Of a stretch of 5,742 nt of DNA, positions 1 through 5,742 are shown piece by piece. Every line of letters starts with the position of its first letter. Within the stretch, counting starts at the first letter, position 1. Position numbers and translations under genes: made by a program. Source of the stretch: Thermococcus paralvinellae (GTDB lineage: Archaea > Methanobacteriota_B > Thermococci > Thermococcales > Thermococcaceae); the NCBI GenBank assembly GCA_015662175.1, contig DQUR01000036.1:1-5742 (forward strand), given 5' to 3'. The notes below the pieces were generated by a model, which did no database searches, had not been told where the DNA came from, and saw nothing but the letters and a program-made list of their open reading frames with translations.

Positions 1-177
1 CCCAAACCGTCATCAAACCTTAAATTTGAAAAAACTCAAGCCATAGAACCCAAAAAGAACAAAACAAAAAAATTAACAAGAACCGAAAAACATTCGAGTG
101 TTAAGGATCGCATTGAATGTAAATTAATAACTTTTTTCATGGCGCCGGGGCGGGGATTTGAACCCCGGAGGGCTTAA
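1..177 (+). CDS. Possible 3' end of an unknown gene reading into the tRNA-Ser gene (doubtful)
   Basis: Frame 1 of the plus strand is open from the window edge to a TAA at 175-177, giving 58 codons. The first 46 residues are hydrophilic and rich in Lys, Thr and Glu. The last part lies antisense over the 3' half of the tRNA gene and reads MAPGRGFEPRRA. The GFEP piece is simply the antisense reading of the T-loop. There is no ATG before position 139, so a real gene would have to start outside the window. The other two plus frames are closed within the first 45 bases. The region is A-rich, which makes chance open frames more likely. It could be the end of a convergent gene, an N-terminal remnant of an SSV-type integrase (these cross tRNA 3' halves), or nothing. 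I do not recognise the protein. Confidence 0.22.
   Translation, partial: PKPSSNLKFEKTQAIEPKKNKTKKLTRTEKHSSVKDRIECKLITFFMAPGRGFEPRRA
52..77 (-). terminator. T-rich candidate terminator downstream of tRNA-Ser
   Basis: On the minus strand, 60-90 bases past the tRNA CCA end, there is a run of seven T (71-77 plus neighbours) followed by TGTTTTGTTCTTTTTG. Thermococcales RNA polymerase terminates at oligo-T stretches without needing a hairpin, so this is the best candidate for the end of the tuf-rpsJ-tRNA transcript. A shorter T-containing stretch also follows the tRNA directly. This is inferred from base composition only. Confidence 0.45.
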
Positions 178-227
178 CGCCCACGGACTCTCCAGGCCCG
201 CGCCTTCCCAGGCTAGGCTACCCCGGC
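140..227 (-). tRNA. tRNA-Ser (anticodon GGA), CCA encoded
   Basis: The minus strand folds into a complete class II tRNA. The acceptor stem is GCCGGGG (221-227) paired with CCCCGGC (144-150). The D stem has three pairs (GCC/GGC) with the loop TAGCCTGGGAA. The anticodon stem is CGGGC/GTCCG around the loop CTGGAGA, which gives anticodon GGA and reads the serine codons UCC and UCU. The long variable arm is GGGC-GTTAA-GCCC, and the T arm is CGGGG-TTCAAAT-CCCCG. The discriminator is G (143), as expected for serine, and the 3' CCA (140-142) is encoded in the gene. There is no intron in the anticodon loop. The gene starts 20 bases after the rpsJ stop codon on the same strand, with no clear promoter of its own. 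It is therefore probably cut out of the tuf-rpsJ transcript by RNase P and a 3' processing enzyme. Confidence 0.97.
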
Positions 228-247
228 ACTAAAAATGAGAAGAGTAA

Positions 248-556
248 TTATGAGATAAGCTCAATTTCAATTGTCACATCTTCAGGAACGCGAATTCTCA
301 TTATCTGTCTCATGGCCCTCTCATCGGCCTCAATGTCAATGAGCCTCTTATGAACCCTGAGCTCAAAGCGGTCAAATGTCGCTGTTCCTTCCCCGTCTGG
401 ACTTTTTCTTGTTGTAATCCTGATTCTCTTTGTTGGAAGTGGTATTGGACCGCTCCTTCTAACTCCTGTTCTCTCTGCAATTTGCTTGATCTGATCAGTT
501 ACCTCATTAAGCGACTTTATATTGGTGCTTGCAAGCTTGATCCTCGCCTTTTGCAT
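248..556 (-). CDS. rpsJ: Small-subunit ribosomal protein S10 (archaeal uS10)
   Basis: This encodes 102 residues, the usual length for archaeal S10. The protein sits in the head of the 30S subunit. Diagnostic sequence is the stretch SGPIPLPTK (35-43), where the long loop begins, followed by the basic strand [14 protein letters not shown] and the conserved [12 protein letters not shown] segment. The C-terminus, VTIEIELIS, forms the last strand. The ATG at 554-556 is preceded by AGGAGGT (564-570 on the minus strand) with a 7-base spacer, which fixes the start. The gene lies 44 bases downstream of tuf on the same strand, the conserved tuf-rpsJ pairing of the str cluster. No separate promoter is evident, so it is probably transcribed from the tuf promoter. 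Two T6 tracts in the gap may lower its share of the transcript. It is followed at 20 bases by tRNA-Ser. Confidence 0.97.
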   Translation of the reverse strand: MQKARIKLASTNIKSLNEVTDQIKQIAERTGVRRSGPIPLPTKRIRITTRKSPDGEGTATFDRFELRVHKRLIDIEADERAMRQIMRIRVPEDVTIEIELIS

Positions 557-575
557 TTTTGCTACCTCCTAAGGG

Positions 576-595
576 AAAAAAGAACTAAGAAAAAA
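576..595 (-). terminator. Paired T6 tracts between tuf and rpsJ, possible partial terminator
   Basis: Directly after the tuf stop codon the minus strand reads AGCGCT followed by a T6 run (590-595), CTTAGTTC-like spacer, and a second T6 run (576-581). The rpsJ ribosome binding site follows immediately. Oligo-T tracts are the intrinsic termination signal of archaeal RNA polymerase. Two tracts in a 44-base gap could therefore end some transcripts after tuf while others read through into rpsJ. That would suit a factor needed in excess over ribosomes. Efficiency cannot be judged from sequence. Confidence 0.4.
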
Positions 596-600
596 GCGCT

Positions 601-1887
601 TCACTCACTCTTCTGGATGGATATAACCATACCGGCAGCGACCGTTTGACCCATGTCTCTGATAGCGAATCTACCAAGCTGTGGAATCTCCTTGACAGGT
701 TCGATAACCATTGGCTTGGTTGGCCTGAGGACAACGATTGCTGAGTCACCGGTCTTGATGAACTGTGGATTCTCCTCAACGATGTTACCCGTTCTTGGAT
801 CAAGCTTGGCCAATAGTTGTTCAAACCTAACCGCAACCTGTGCAGTGTGAGCGTGTAATACCGGCGTGTAACCGATTGTAATTGCCGTTGGGTGGTTGAG
901 GACAATGATCTGTGCCTTGAATGTGTCCTTTGGCCTGACAACTGTTGGTGGGTTGGTTGTGTGACCAGCGACGTCACCTCTCTTGATATCGTTCTTGCTG
1001 ACACCTCTGACGTTGAATCCGATGTTGTCACCCGGGAGAGCCTCTTGGAGTGGCTCGTGGTGCATTTCAATGCTCTTTACTTCACCCTGGATCGGCTTGT
1101 GGAAGATTGTGCTGGCTGGCTCGAAGACGACCACGTCACCAACCTTAAGCTTACCGGTCTCAACCCTACCAACTGGAACCGTACCGACACCCTTAATTGA
1201 GTAAACGTCTTGGATTGGGATTCTGAGTGGCTTGTCAACGGGCTTTGGTGGCTCTGGGATTTGGTCAAGGGCTTCTATGAGTGTTGGCCCCTTATACCAT
1301 GGCATCTTGTCACTCCTGTTCACGACATTATCGCCGTTCCATGCTGAGATTGGGATGATTGGGAAGTTCTTATATCCGAGCATCTTGAGGAGCTTTTCAA
1401 CCTGAGCGGCAACCTCCTTGAACCTCTTCTCGTCATAGTTGACCATGTCCATCTTGTTGATTGCAACGATTATGTGGTTGATACCGAGTGTTCTTGCAAG
1501 AAATGCGTGCTCCTTTGTCTGAGGCATGACACCATCAGTTGCAGCGACAACGAGAACAGCGGCATCAGCCTGTGAAGCACCGGTAATCATGTTCTTAACG
1601 AAGTCCCTATGACCTGGAGCATCGATAATTGTAATGTATCTATGGGGGGTCTCGAACTTGGTGTGAGCAACGTCAATTGTAATACCCCTTTCTCTCTCCT
1701 CCTTAAGCCTGTCCATGACCCAGGCGAACTTGAATGACTTACCCTTTTCACCCATCTGCTCGAATTTCTGGATAATCTGCTCCGGAATGTTCTTGGTATC
1801 AAAGAGCAATCTACCGATTGTTGTGCTCTTACCGTGGTCGACGTGTCCGATAAACACAATGTTAACGTGTGGCTTCTCCTTTGCCAT
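601..1887 (-). CDS. tuf: Translation elongation factor 1-alpha (aEF1A)
   Basis: This 428-residue GTPase carries aminoacyl-tRNA to the ribosomal A site in the cytoplasm. All G motifs are present: P-loop GHVDHGKS (14-21), switch I RGIT (67-70), DAPGH (89-93), NKMD (144-147) and SAW (181-183). Two beta-barrel domains follow, domain II from about residue 225 and domain III from about residue 325 to the end. Length and the [19 protein letters not shown] segment match archaeal/eukaryotic EF-1A rather than bacterial EF-Tu. In archaea the same factor is also known to deliver release factor aRF1 and Pelota, because dedicated eRF3 and Hbs1 are absent. The ATG at 1885-1887 has GGAGGTG (1895-1901) 7 bases upstream. 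The gene has its own promoter in the 223-base gap after fusA and leads the unit tuf-rpsJ-tRNA-Ser. The frame is intact, with no intein. Confidence 0.99.
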   Translation of the reverse strand: MAKEKPHVNIVFIGHVDHGKSTTIGRLLFDTKNIPEQIIQKFEQMGEKGKSFKFAWVMDRLKEERERGITIDVAHTKFETPHRYITIIDAPGHRDFVKNMITGASQADAAVLVVAATDGVMPQTKEHAFLARTLGINHIIVAINKMDMVNYDEKRFKEVAAQVEKLLKMLGYKNFPIIPISAWNGDNVVNRSDKMPWYKGPTLIEALDQIPEPPKPVDKPLRIPIQDVYSIKGVGTVPVGRVETGKLKVGDVVVFEPASTIFHKPIQGEVKSIEMHHEPLQEALPGDNIGFNVRGVSKNDIKRGDVAGHTTNPPTVVRPKDTFKAQIIVLNHPTAITIGYTPVLHAHTAQVAVRFEQLLAKLDPRTGNIVEENPQFIKTGDSAIVVLRPTKPMVIEPVKEIPQLGRFAIRDMGQTVAAGMVISIQKSE

Positions 1888-1932
1888 TTTTATCCACCTC
1901 CAAATCCGTGCCTAACCTTATTGACAGGGACA

Positions 1933-1948
1933 GGTTTTTAAAGCTTTC
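1933..1948 (-). promoter_or_regulatory. Proximal tuf promoter (BRE + TATA)
   Basis: The minus strand reads GAAAG (BRE-like, 1944-1948) followed by CTTTAAAAACC, with the TATA core TTTAAAAA at 1935-1942. This fits the Thermococcales box A pattern of a purine-rich GAAA element just before an A/T-rich TATA box. Transcription would start about 25 bases downstream, near 1913. That leaves a leader of roughly 25 bases containing the strong tuf ribosome binding site. Confidence 0.72.
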
Positions 1949-1957
1949 TGTAACCTC

Positions 1958-1997
1958 GGCTCCCTTGAGCGGGAAACTCGCTTTCTGCAAGAGAGCC
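1958..1997 (-). other. Unassigned 10-bp hairpin between fusA and tuf
   Basis: The arms GGCTCTCTTG (1997 to 1988) and CAAGGGAGCC (1967 to 1958) on the minus strand form a 10-pair stem with one G-U wobble. Inside the 20-base loop AGCG (1979-1982) can pair with CGCT (1968-1971), extending the structure. On plus-strand RNA the wobble becomes a C-A mismatch, so the fold favours minus-strand RNA. It lies upstream of the proximal tuf TATA box and would therefore be transcribed only from a farther promoter or by readthrough from fusA. Its role is unknown: leader element, small RNA, or DNA-level inverted repeat bound by a regulator. Confidence 0.5.
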
Positions 1998-2028
1998 TCA
2001 TGAGTCCAAAGGAAAATACAGGGGAGGG

Positions 2029-2041
2029 TTTAAAAAGTTAA
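2029..2041 (-). promoter_or_regulatory. Candidate distal TATA element upstream of tuf (orientation uncertain)
   Basis: The minus strand reads TTAACTTTTTAAA. As a minus promoter, its start site would fall near 2006, about nine bases before the hairpin at 1958-1997. The same 13-mer recurs upstream of marC (5122-5134). However, the element upstream on this strand is not purine-rich. Read on the plus strand, GGAGGG (2023-2028) precedes TTTAAAAA, which would instead drive antisense RNA into the 3' end of fusA. Confidence 0.3.
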
Positions 2042-2080
2042 CTAATTGCAGTTCTCACAGAGCAACATTGGTAGATCAGA

Positions 2081-2110
2081 GAAAATAGACAGACTGAGAG
2101 AAAAAAGGAA
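2081..2110 (-). terminator. T-rich terminator of fusA
   Basis: Immediately after the fusA stop codon the minus strand reads TTCC, a T6 run (2101-2106) and CTCTC, then a TCTATTTTC stretch (2081-2090). Pyrimidine- and T-rich ends of this kind are typical intrinsic terminators in Thermococcales. No strong hairpin precedes the T run, as expected for archaea. Confidence 0.55.
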
Positions 2111-4309
2111 TCAGAACTGCGGGCAGATGTCCTTCTCTGTTGGTGGATTTGGATCAAGACCCTTTCTCTGCCTGATCTGTCTGATTATCTGAACGGCAAG
2201 TTCCTGTGGAACCCTTTCAAATCCAGCATGTTCGGTGCTCCACAATGCCCTACCGCTTGTTGCACTTCTGATTGCCCCGGCAAATCCGAACATCTCAGCG
2301 ACGGGAGCCTTTGCAATGATTGTCATAACCTCTCCTTCCTGCTTCATGTCAAGGAGCTGACCTCTTCTCTGGCTGATTTCCCTGCTAACCGGACCCATAT
2401 ACTCATAGGGAACGTTGATGATAACCTTCTGGTATGGCTCGTAGAGGACTGGATTAGCCTTCATCATTGCACAGTGAATGGCCGTTCTGATTGCCGGGTA
2501 AATCTGGGCTGGGCCCCTGTGGACGTTATCCTCGTGGATTTGGGCATCAACCAGTCTAACAATAACCTTCATAACCGGCTCTTTTGCAAGTGGTCCCTCA
2601 TCCATTGCCTGGTGGAAACCATCAACTAAGAGATCCATAACCTCGTTGAGGTATTGTATACCCTTGGTGTTGTCCAGGAATAGGTTTCCTCTGTAGACAT
2701 CAACGATGCCCTTGGCCATTTCATAGTCCATACCCAACTCAGCGAGCTTCTTAGCAACAGCCTTCTTGTCCTTTGGTCTTCCCTCTGGAATTTCACCATC
2801 CCTGATTGCCTGGTAAATGTTGTCGGGCATTGGCTCAACAATGATGTAAAATCTGTTGTGCTTGTTTGGAGACTTACCTTCAACCACTGGACTAACCTTT
2901 GTAATGCTCTCTCTGTAAACAACGATTGGTTCTGAAACCTCAACATCGATTCCCCAGTCCTCCTTGAGCTTGTAGAGCTTGACCTCCAAGTGAAGCTCAC
3001 CCATGCCGCTGAGCAGGTGTTGTCCGGTTTCCTGATCAATCTTAACTTGGAGCGTTGGATCCTCCTTGGCGAGCTGTCTAAGGGCCTCGATAAGCCTTGG
3101 CAGATCCTTAATGTTCTTCGCCTCAATTGCGACCGTAACCACGGGCTCGCTTGTGTAGTGCAAAGCCTCAAATGGCTCGATTACCTCCTGAGCAACCGTC
3201 TCACCAGCCATCGCATCCCTTAGACCCGTTACAGCGACGATGTTACCCGCTGGAACTGCCTCCATGTTAATCCTCTCTGGTCCCATATAGATACCAACCT
3301 GCTGGATCCTTGCCTTTCTCTTTGCTGAAATTAGGTATACCTCCTGACCCGTCCTTACAGTTCCGCTCCATATTCTACCGGTTGAAACCTCACCGGCATG
3401 CTTGTCAATGATGATCTTTGTAACAACCATGACCATTTTACCCTTTGGATCACAGTTAAGCATTGCCTGACCGACTTCGCTGTTTATGTCACCCCTCCAG
3501 AGGTGAGGAATCCTGTATCTTTGAGCTTCCCGTGGATTGGGTAGATGTTTAACTACCATGTCAAGAACAACAACGTGAAGTGGGGCCTTCTTCCTAAGCG
3601 TCTTGTTGTCGCCTTTCAGTGTGAGTTCTATTATCTCCTTAAAGGAAACTCCTGCCTTTTTCATGAATGGAACACTGAGGGCCCAGTTGTAGTAAGCTGA
3701 ACCGAATGCAACGCTACCATCGTTAACGTTAACCAGCCACTCCTTTTTGAATTCCTCCGGGGCGTATCTCTTGATGAGTCTATTAACGTCTGTTATTATC
3801 CTGACGAATCTCTCCTGCATCTGTTGGGGTGAGAGCTTCAGTTCCCTGATTAGCCTATCAACCTTGTTGATAAAGAGAACAGGCTTGACGTATTCTCTCA
3901 AGGCCTGCCTGAGAACTGTCTCAGTCTGTGGCATAACGCCCTCAACGGCATCAACAACAATAATTGCACCGTCAATCGCTCTCATTGCCCTTGTAACATC
4001 ACCACCAAAGTCAACGTGACCCGGAGTGTCAATTAAATTGATAAGATACTCCTTGCCCTCATAGGCGTGAACCATTGAAACGTTAGCTGCGTTGATGGTA
4101 ATTCCTCTCGCCTGTTCTTGCTCATCGAAGTCAAGGACAAGTTGCTTTCCGGCCAATTCCTCGCTGATCATTCCCGCTCCTGCCAGCAGGTTATCACTCA
4201 AGGTTGTCTTACCGTGGTCAATGTGAGCGGCAATACCCATATTCCTGATTCTCTCAGGCTGAGTCATCAACTCCTTAATTTTCGCAATCATCTCTTCCCT
4301 TCTTCCCAT
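2111..4309 (-). CDS. fusA: Translation elongation factor 2 (aEF2)
   Basis: This 732-residue GTPase catalyses ribosomal translocation. G motifs are AHIDHGKT (28-35), RGIT (68-71), DTPGH (94-98) and NKVD (148-151). Domain II follows, then the domain III segment [11 protein letters not shown] near residue 455, and domains IV and V with the [10 protein letters not shown] and [12 protein letters not shown] segments. His597 (codon 2519-2521) in [13 protein letters not shown] is the residue converted to diphthamide in archaea and eukaryotes, and it is present. Length equals that of known Thermococcales EF-2. The ATG at 4307-4309 is preceded by AAAGGTGA with a spacer of about 5 bases, and a clear promoter lies just upstream. 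The gene appears monocistronic: it is separated from marC by 157 bases and from tuf by 223 bases, each with promoter and T-rich signals. The frame is intact, with no intein. Confidence 0.99.
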   Translation of the reverse strand: MGRREEMIAKIKELMTQPERIRNMGIAAHIDHGKTTLSDNLLAGAGMISEELAGKQLVLDFDEQEQARGITINAANVSMVHAYEGKEYLINLIDTPGHVDFGGDVTRAMRAIDGAIIVVDAVEGVMPQTETVLRQALREYVKPVLFINKVDRLIRELKLSPQQMQERFVRIITDVNRLIKRYAPEEFKKEWLVNVNDGSVAFGSAYYNWALSVPFMKKAGVSFKEIIELTLKGDNKTLRKKAPLHVVVLDMVVKHLPNPREAQRYRIPHLWRGDINSEVGQAMLNCDPKGKMVMVVTKIIIDKHAGEVSTGRIWSGTVRTGQEVYLISAKRKARIQQVGIYMGPERINMEAVPAGNIVAVTGLRDAMAGETVAQEVIEPFEALHYTSEPVVTVAIEAKNIKDLPRLIEALRQLAKEDPTLQVKIDQETGQHLLSGMGELHLEVKLYKLKEDWGIDVEVSEPIVVYRESITKVSPVVEGKSPNKHNRFYIIVEPMPDNIYQAIRDGEIPEGRPKDKKAVAKKLAELGMDYEMAKGIVDVYRGNLFLDNTKGIQYLNEVMDLLVDGFHQAMDEGPLAKEPVMKVIVRLVDAQIHEDNVHRGPAQIYPAIRTAIHCAMMKANPVLYEPYQKVIINVPYEYMGPVSREISQRRGQLLDMKQEGEVMTIIAKAPVAEMFGFAGAIRSATSGRALWSTEHAGFERVPQELAVQIIRQIRQRKGLDPNPPTEKDICPQF

Positions 4310-4360
4310 TTACATCACCTTTAGCGATAATCTTGTCCATCATTCACTTAAGAAGTTGAG

Positions 4361-4374
4361 TTATAAATCTTTCC
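4361..4374 (-). promoter_or_regulatory. fusA promoter (BRE + TATA)
   Basis: The minus strand reads GGAAAG (BRE, 4369-4374) followed directly by ATTTATAA (4361-4368), a near-ideal archaeal box A. Transcription should start about 25 bases downstream, near 4339. That gives a leader of about 30 bases before the fusA ATG, including its AAAGGTGA ribosome binding site. Confidence 0.78.
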
Positions 4375-4404
4375 ATAGGGACGATAAGAGGAGTTAAGCG
4401 TATC

Positions 4405-4440
4405 TCACTCCACGTTCACTCCTCATTTCAAGATTTCAAG
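4405..4440. repeat. Short phased direct repeats upstream of the fusA promoter
   Basis: Two copies of TCACTCC (4405-4411 and 4416-4422) are 11 bases apart, start to start, about one helical turn. They are followed by a perfect 8-base tandem repeat, ATTTCAAG twice (4425-4440). The block lies roughly 30-65 bases upstream of the fusA BRE. That position would suit an activator or repressor site, though the copies are short and chance cannot be excluded. Confidence 0.4.
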
Positions 4441-4460
4441 AAAGAGAAAAGATAAAATAA
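4441..4460 (-). terminator. T-rich terminator of marC
   Basis: Six bases after the marC stop codon the minus strand reads TTATTTTATCTTTTCTCTTT, a T-dominated stretch of 20 bases. It has the form expected for archaeal oligo-T termination. It would separate the surE/marC transcript from the fusA promoter about 70 bases farther on. Confidence 0.5.
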
Positions 4461-4466
4461 CAGACC

Positions 4467-5090
4467 TCACAAATTAAATGCTCCTTTGATGCCGTTTATG
4501 ACCATTTGAACTGCAATTGAAGCCAGTATTAAACCCATCATTCTTGTTAAGACCTTAATTCCAACCTTTCCAAGCTTTTTCTCAACCCTGTCCGCTGAAA
4601 GCAAAATTAAGTAAGTGGTTATGCTAACTAACAGAATTGCCAGCAGGACCATTGATTTTTCAACTACAGTTGTGCTTTTTGCCATGTAAAGCATTACGGT
4701 TGTTATTGCGCCCGGGCCAGAAATTAGGGGAATTGCCAGGGGTATTATTGCAATATCCTCAAGCGTTATCTCCTCCGCTTCTTCCTCGCTCATCTTGACC
4801 TTAGAAATCTGTCCGCTGAGCATGTCAAGGGCCATTCTGAAGAGCAAAATTCCACCTGCAATGGAGAATGCATCAACACTCGATCCGAAAAACGAGAATA
4901 TCCACTCCCCAATCAGAGCAAAGGTTATAAGTGTTAAAAACACTGTTATCATAACTTTCTTGGCAATCCTAACTCTATCCTGTAAGGAAATCCCGTGTGT
5001 TACGCTCAAAAACACAGGTACTGCTCCAATGGGATTCGTAATCGCAAACAGTGCTGCATATGCATAGAGTAGATGCTTTAGCACGATCAA
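4467..5090 (-). CDS. MarC family integral membrane protein
   Basis: With the start chosen here the protein has 207 residues, typical for the MarC (UPF0056) family of inner-membrane proteins. Their substrate is not established; the old multiple-antibiotic-resistance label is not supported. Six hydrophobic segments are visible (about 2-28, 43-63, 68-90, 112-135, 145-163, 180-202), arranged as two three-helix halves. The family signatures FAITNPIGAVPVF (15-27) and PLISGPGAITT (121-131) occur at matching places in the halves. An acidic loop, MSEEEAEEITLED (100-112), links them. The longest frame begins at a TTG at 5103-5105, but that TTG lies inside a GGAGGGA Shine-Dalgarno sequence. The TTG at 5088-5090, 6 bases after that site, is therefore preferred; a GTG at 5082-5084 is a weaker option. 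The gene follows surE by about 60 bases on the same strand and may share its transcript. Confidence 0.93.
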   Translation of the reverse strand: MIVLKHLLYAYAALFAITNPIGAVPVFLSVTHGISLQDRVRIAKKVMITVFLTLITFALIGEWIFSFFGSSVDAFSIAGGILLFRMALDMLSGQISKVKMSEEEAEEITLEDIAIIPLAIPLISGPGAITTVMLYMAKSTTVVEKSMVLLAILLVSITTYLILLSADRVEKKLGKVGIKVLTRMMGLILASIAVQMVINGIKGAFNL

Positions 5091-5096
5091 TCTTAA

Positions 5097-5103
5097 TCCC
5101 TCC
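5097..5103 (-). promoter_or_regulatory. Ribosome binding site that decides the marC start
   Basis: The minus strand reads GGAGGGA here, followed by a 6-base spacer and a TTG codon at 5088-5090. The upstream in-frame TTG (5103-5105) overlaps the site itself and has no comparable site of its own before it. Confidence 0.65.
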
Positions 5104-5121
5104 AAGAAGGTTTAATCTCGC

Positions 5122-5145
5122 TTTAAAAAGTTAAGCATTAAATAT
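5122..5145 (-). promoter_or_regulatory. Candidate marC promoter in the surE-marC gap
   Basis: Two TATA-like elements lie in the gap on the minus strand: ATATTTAA (5138-5145) and TTTTTAAA (5122-5129). The first would place the start near 5116 and leave a leader of about 26 bases with the ribosome binding site. The second would start inside or beside that site. Neither has a good purine-rich BRE, so marC may instead be read from the surE promoter. Confidence 0.35.
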
Positions 5146-5150
5146 TGAAT

Positions 5151-5742
5151 CTAAATTCCCAAGTGTTCCCTTAATTGTCCCAAGTTCACTCCAGCCGTCA
5201 TGTCTATGTTTATTGGAGTTATGCTAACTTTTCTCTCAACTTTTACAGCATACATATCTGTTCCCGGTTCAAGCACTTCCTGTGGACACTGCCTTCCTAC
5301 AATCCAGTAATAAGGTGTCCCCTTTGGGTCAATTCTCTCTTCAATCGATGGCAGATACATTCTCCTTGCCAAGCGCGTGATCTCCACCGGAGTGTTTTCA
5401 TTTGCATCGTGGGGAACGTTAACATTGAGCATGTTCACACCCTCAGGAAGTCCCTTCTTAAGGGCTGCCCTTACAATTTTCCTTAAAAATATTCTGGCAG
5501 TTGCGAAGTTGATTTCTTCTCCCTCGCCGAATTTGTGCTTCTCCCTGTTAACCTCAAGGCTTATCGCTATGCTTGGAATTTCATGGGTAGCAGCTTCAAT
5601 TGCAGCACTTGCAGTTCCGGAGATTGTAATTTCGGTGCTCATATTTTCGCCCAGATTAATTCCGCTGATTGTCAGGTCGAAACTTCTAAAGCGAGCTAAG
5701 GCAAAAATTACACAGTCAACGGGCATTCCATCTAAGGCATAC
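5151..5742 (-). CDS. surE: SurE, 5'/3'-nucleotidase (partial, N-terminus beyond window)
   Basis: The frame stays open through the right edge. Residues upstream of the first visible ATG (YALDG before MPVDCV) match the SurE motif GTPxDCV, so that ATG is internal and the true start lies outside. SurE is a metal-dependent phosphatase that removes phosphate from nucleoside 5'- and 3'-monophosphates. Visible hallmarks are SGINLGEN, whose Asn (codon 5655-5657) matches the metal-binding Asn92 of E. coli SurE, then the SGTASAAIEA helix, IPSIAISL, and LNVNVP. The C-terminal part, ERIDPKGTPYYWIVG to the end, is the extension used for dimer contacts in this family. The N-terminal Asp-Asp and Ser metal ligands are not in the window, so activity cannot be judged. 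One oddity is Met in place of the usual Thr in GTPxDC. The gene ends about 60 bases before marC. Confidence 0.95.
   Translation of the reverse strand, partial: YALDGMPVDCVIFALARFRSFDLTISGINLGENMSTEITISGTASAAIEAATHEIPSIAISLEVNREKHKFGEGEEINFATARIFLRKIVRAALKKGLPEGVNMLNVNVPHDANENTPVEITRLARRMYLPSIEERIDPKGTPYYWIVGRQCPQEVLEPGTDMYAVKVERKVSITPINIDMTAGVNLGQLREHLGI

Noticed and set aside
622..632. TATA-like GGTTATATCC near the 3' end of tuf as an internal rpsJ promoter
   Set aside because: It encodes conserved residues at the EF-1A C-terminus and lacks a purine-rich BRE. Cotranscription from the tuf promoter is simpler.
1949..1997. H/ACA guide RNA made from the hairpin at 1958-1997 with an ACA about six bases after the stem
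   Set aside because: There is no convincing pseudouridylation pocket or kink-turn, and the ACA lies inside the proximal promoter region. The resemblance is too weak to name.
2048..2120. 8-base inverted repeat GCAGTTCT / AGAACTGC around the fusA stop codon
   Set aside because: The arms are short, cannot be extended, and are separated by 57 bases with a T-rich terminator between them. This is probably chance.
2228..2629. 133-codon open frame on the plus strand opposite fusA
   Set aside because: It is antisense to a strongly conserved gene, with a Cys- and Leu-rich translation typical of a shadow frame and no ribosome binding site seen.
2626..3171. 181-codon minus-strand frame inside fusA, and similar frames inside tuf (585-1070, 1587-1859)
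   Set aside because: These are alternate frames of fusA and tuf, rich in Ser, Arg and Thr with no recognisable domain. They are shadows of the conserved frames.
4310..4466. C/D box guide RNA in the marC-fusA gap (an ATGATGG sequence is present)
   Set aside because: It is not an exact C box, no properly spaced D box is present, and the sequence lies within the fusA leader region.

Overview
The window looks like chromosomal DNA of a hyperthermophilic euryarchaeon of the order Thermococcales (Thermococcus/Pyrococcus group). The grounds are a 732-residue EF-2 with the archaeal/eukaryotic diphthamide site, a 428-residue EF-1A, a SurE and a MarC protein of archaeal type, archaeal box A/BRE promoters, oligo-T terminators, and strong AGGAGGT-like ribosome binding sites. 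The genus is not fixed by what I can see. All confident genes lie on the minus strand, so they are transcribed from right to left.

From right to left the layout is as follows. The 3' part of surE (5151-5742) is cut by the window edge. After a short gap comes marC (4467-5090), a six-helix membrane protein whose start looks misplaced if the longest frame is taken. A T-rich stretch at 4441-4460 probably ends that transcript. A repeat-bearing intergenic region then leads to a clear promoter and fusA (2111-4309, EF-2), which ends at a T-rich terminator. A 223-base gap follows. It contains the tuf promoter and, upstream of it, an unexplained 40-nt hairpin. Next come tuf (601-1887, EF-1A), rpsJ (248-556, ribosomal protein S10) and a tRNA-Ser(GGA) gene (140-227), probably one transcription unit. 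The last 139 bases hold a T-rich candidate terminator and a lysine-rich open frame on the plus strand that runs into the tRNA gene.

fusA, tuf, rpsJ and the tRNA gene all serve translation elongation. EF-1A brings aminoacyl-tRNA to the ribosome, EF-2 drives translocation, S10 is part of the small subunit head, and tRNA-Ser is a substrate. The fusA-tuf-rpsJ order is the tail of the classical str cluster, but the rpsL-rpsG genes that usually precede it are replaced here by surE and marC. fusA and tuf also have separate promoters. surE (nucleotidase) and marC (membrane protein of unknown function) look like unrelated neighbours.

I found no mobile element, CRISPR array or defence system that I can support. 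The most interesting signals are small: the strand-asymmetric hairpin upstream of tuf, paired T6 tracts between tuf and rpsJ that could attenuate transcription, phased repeats upstream of the fusA promoter, and the open frame crossing the tRNA 3' half.
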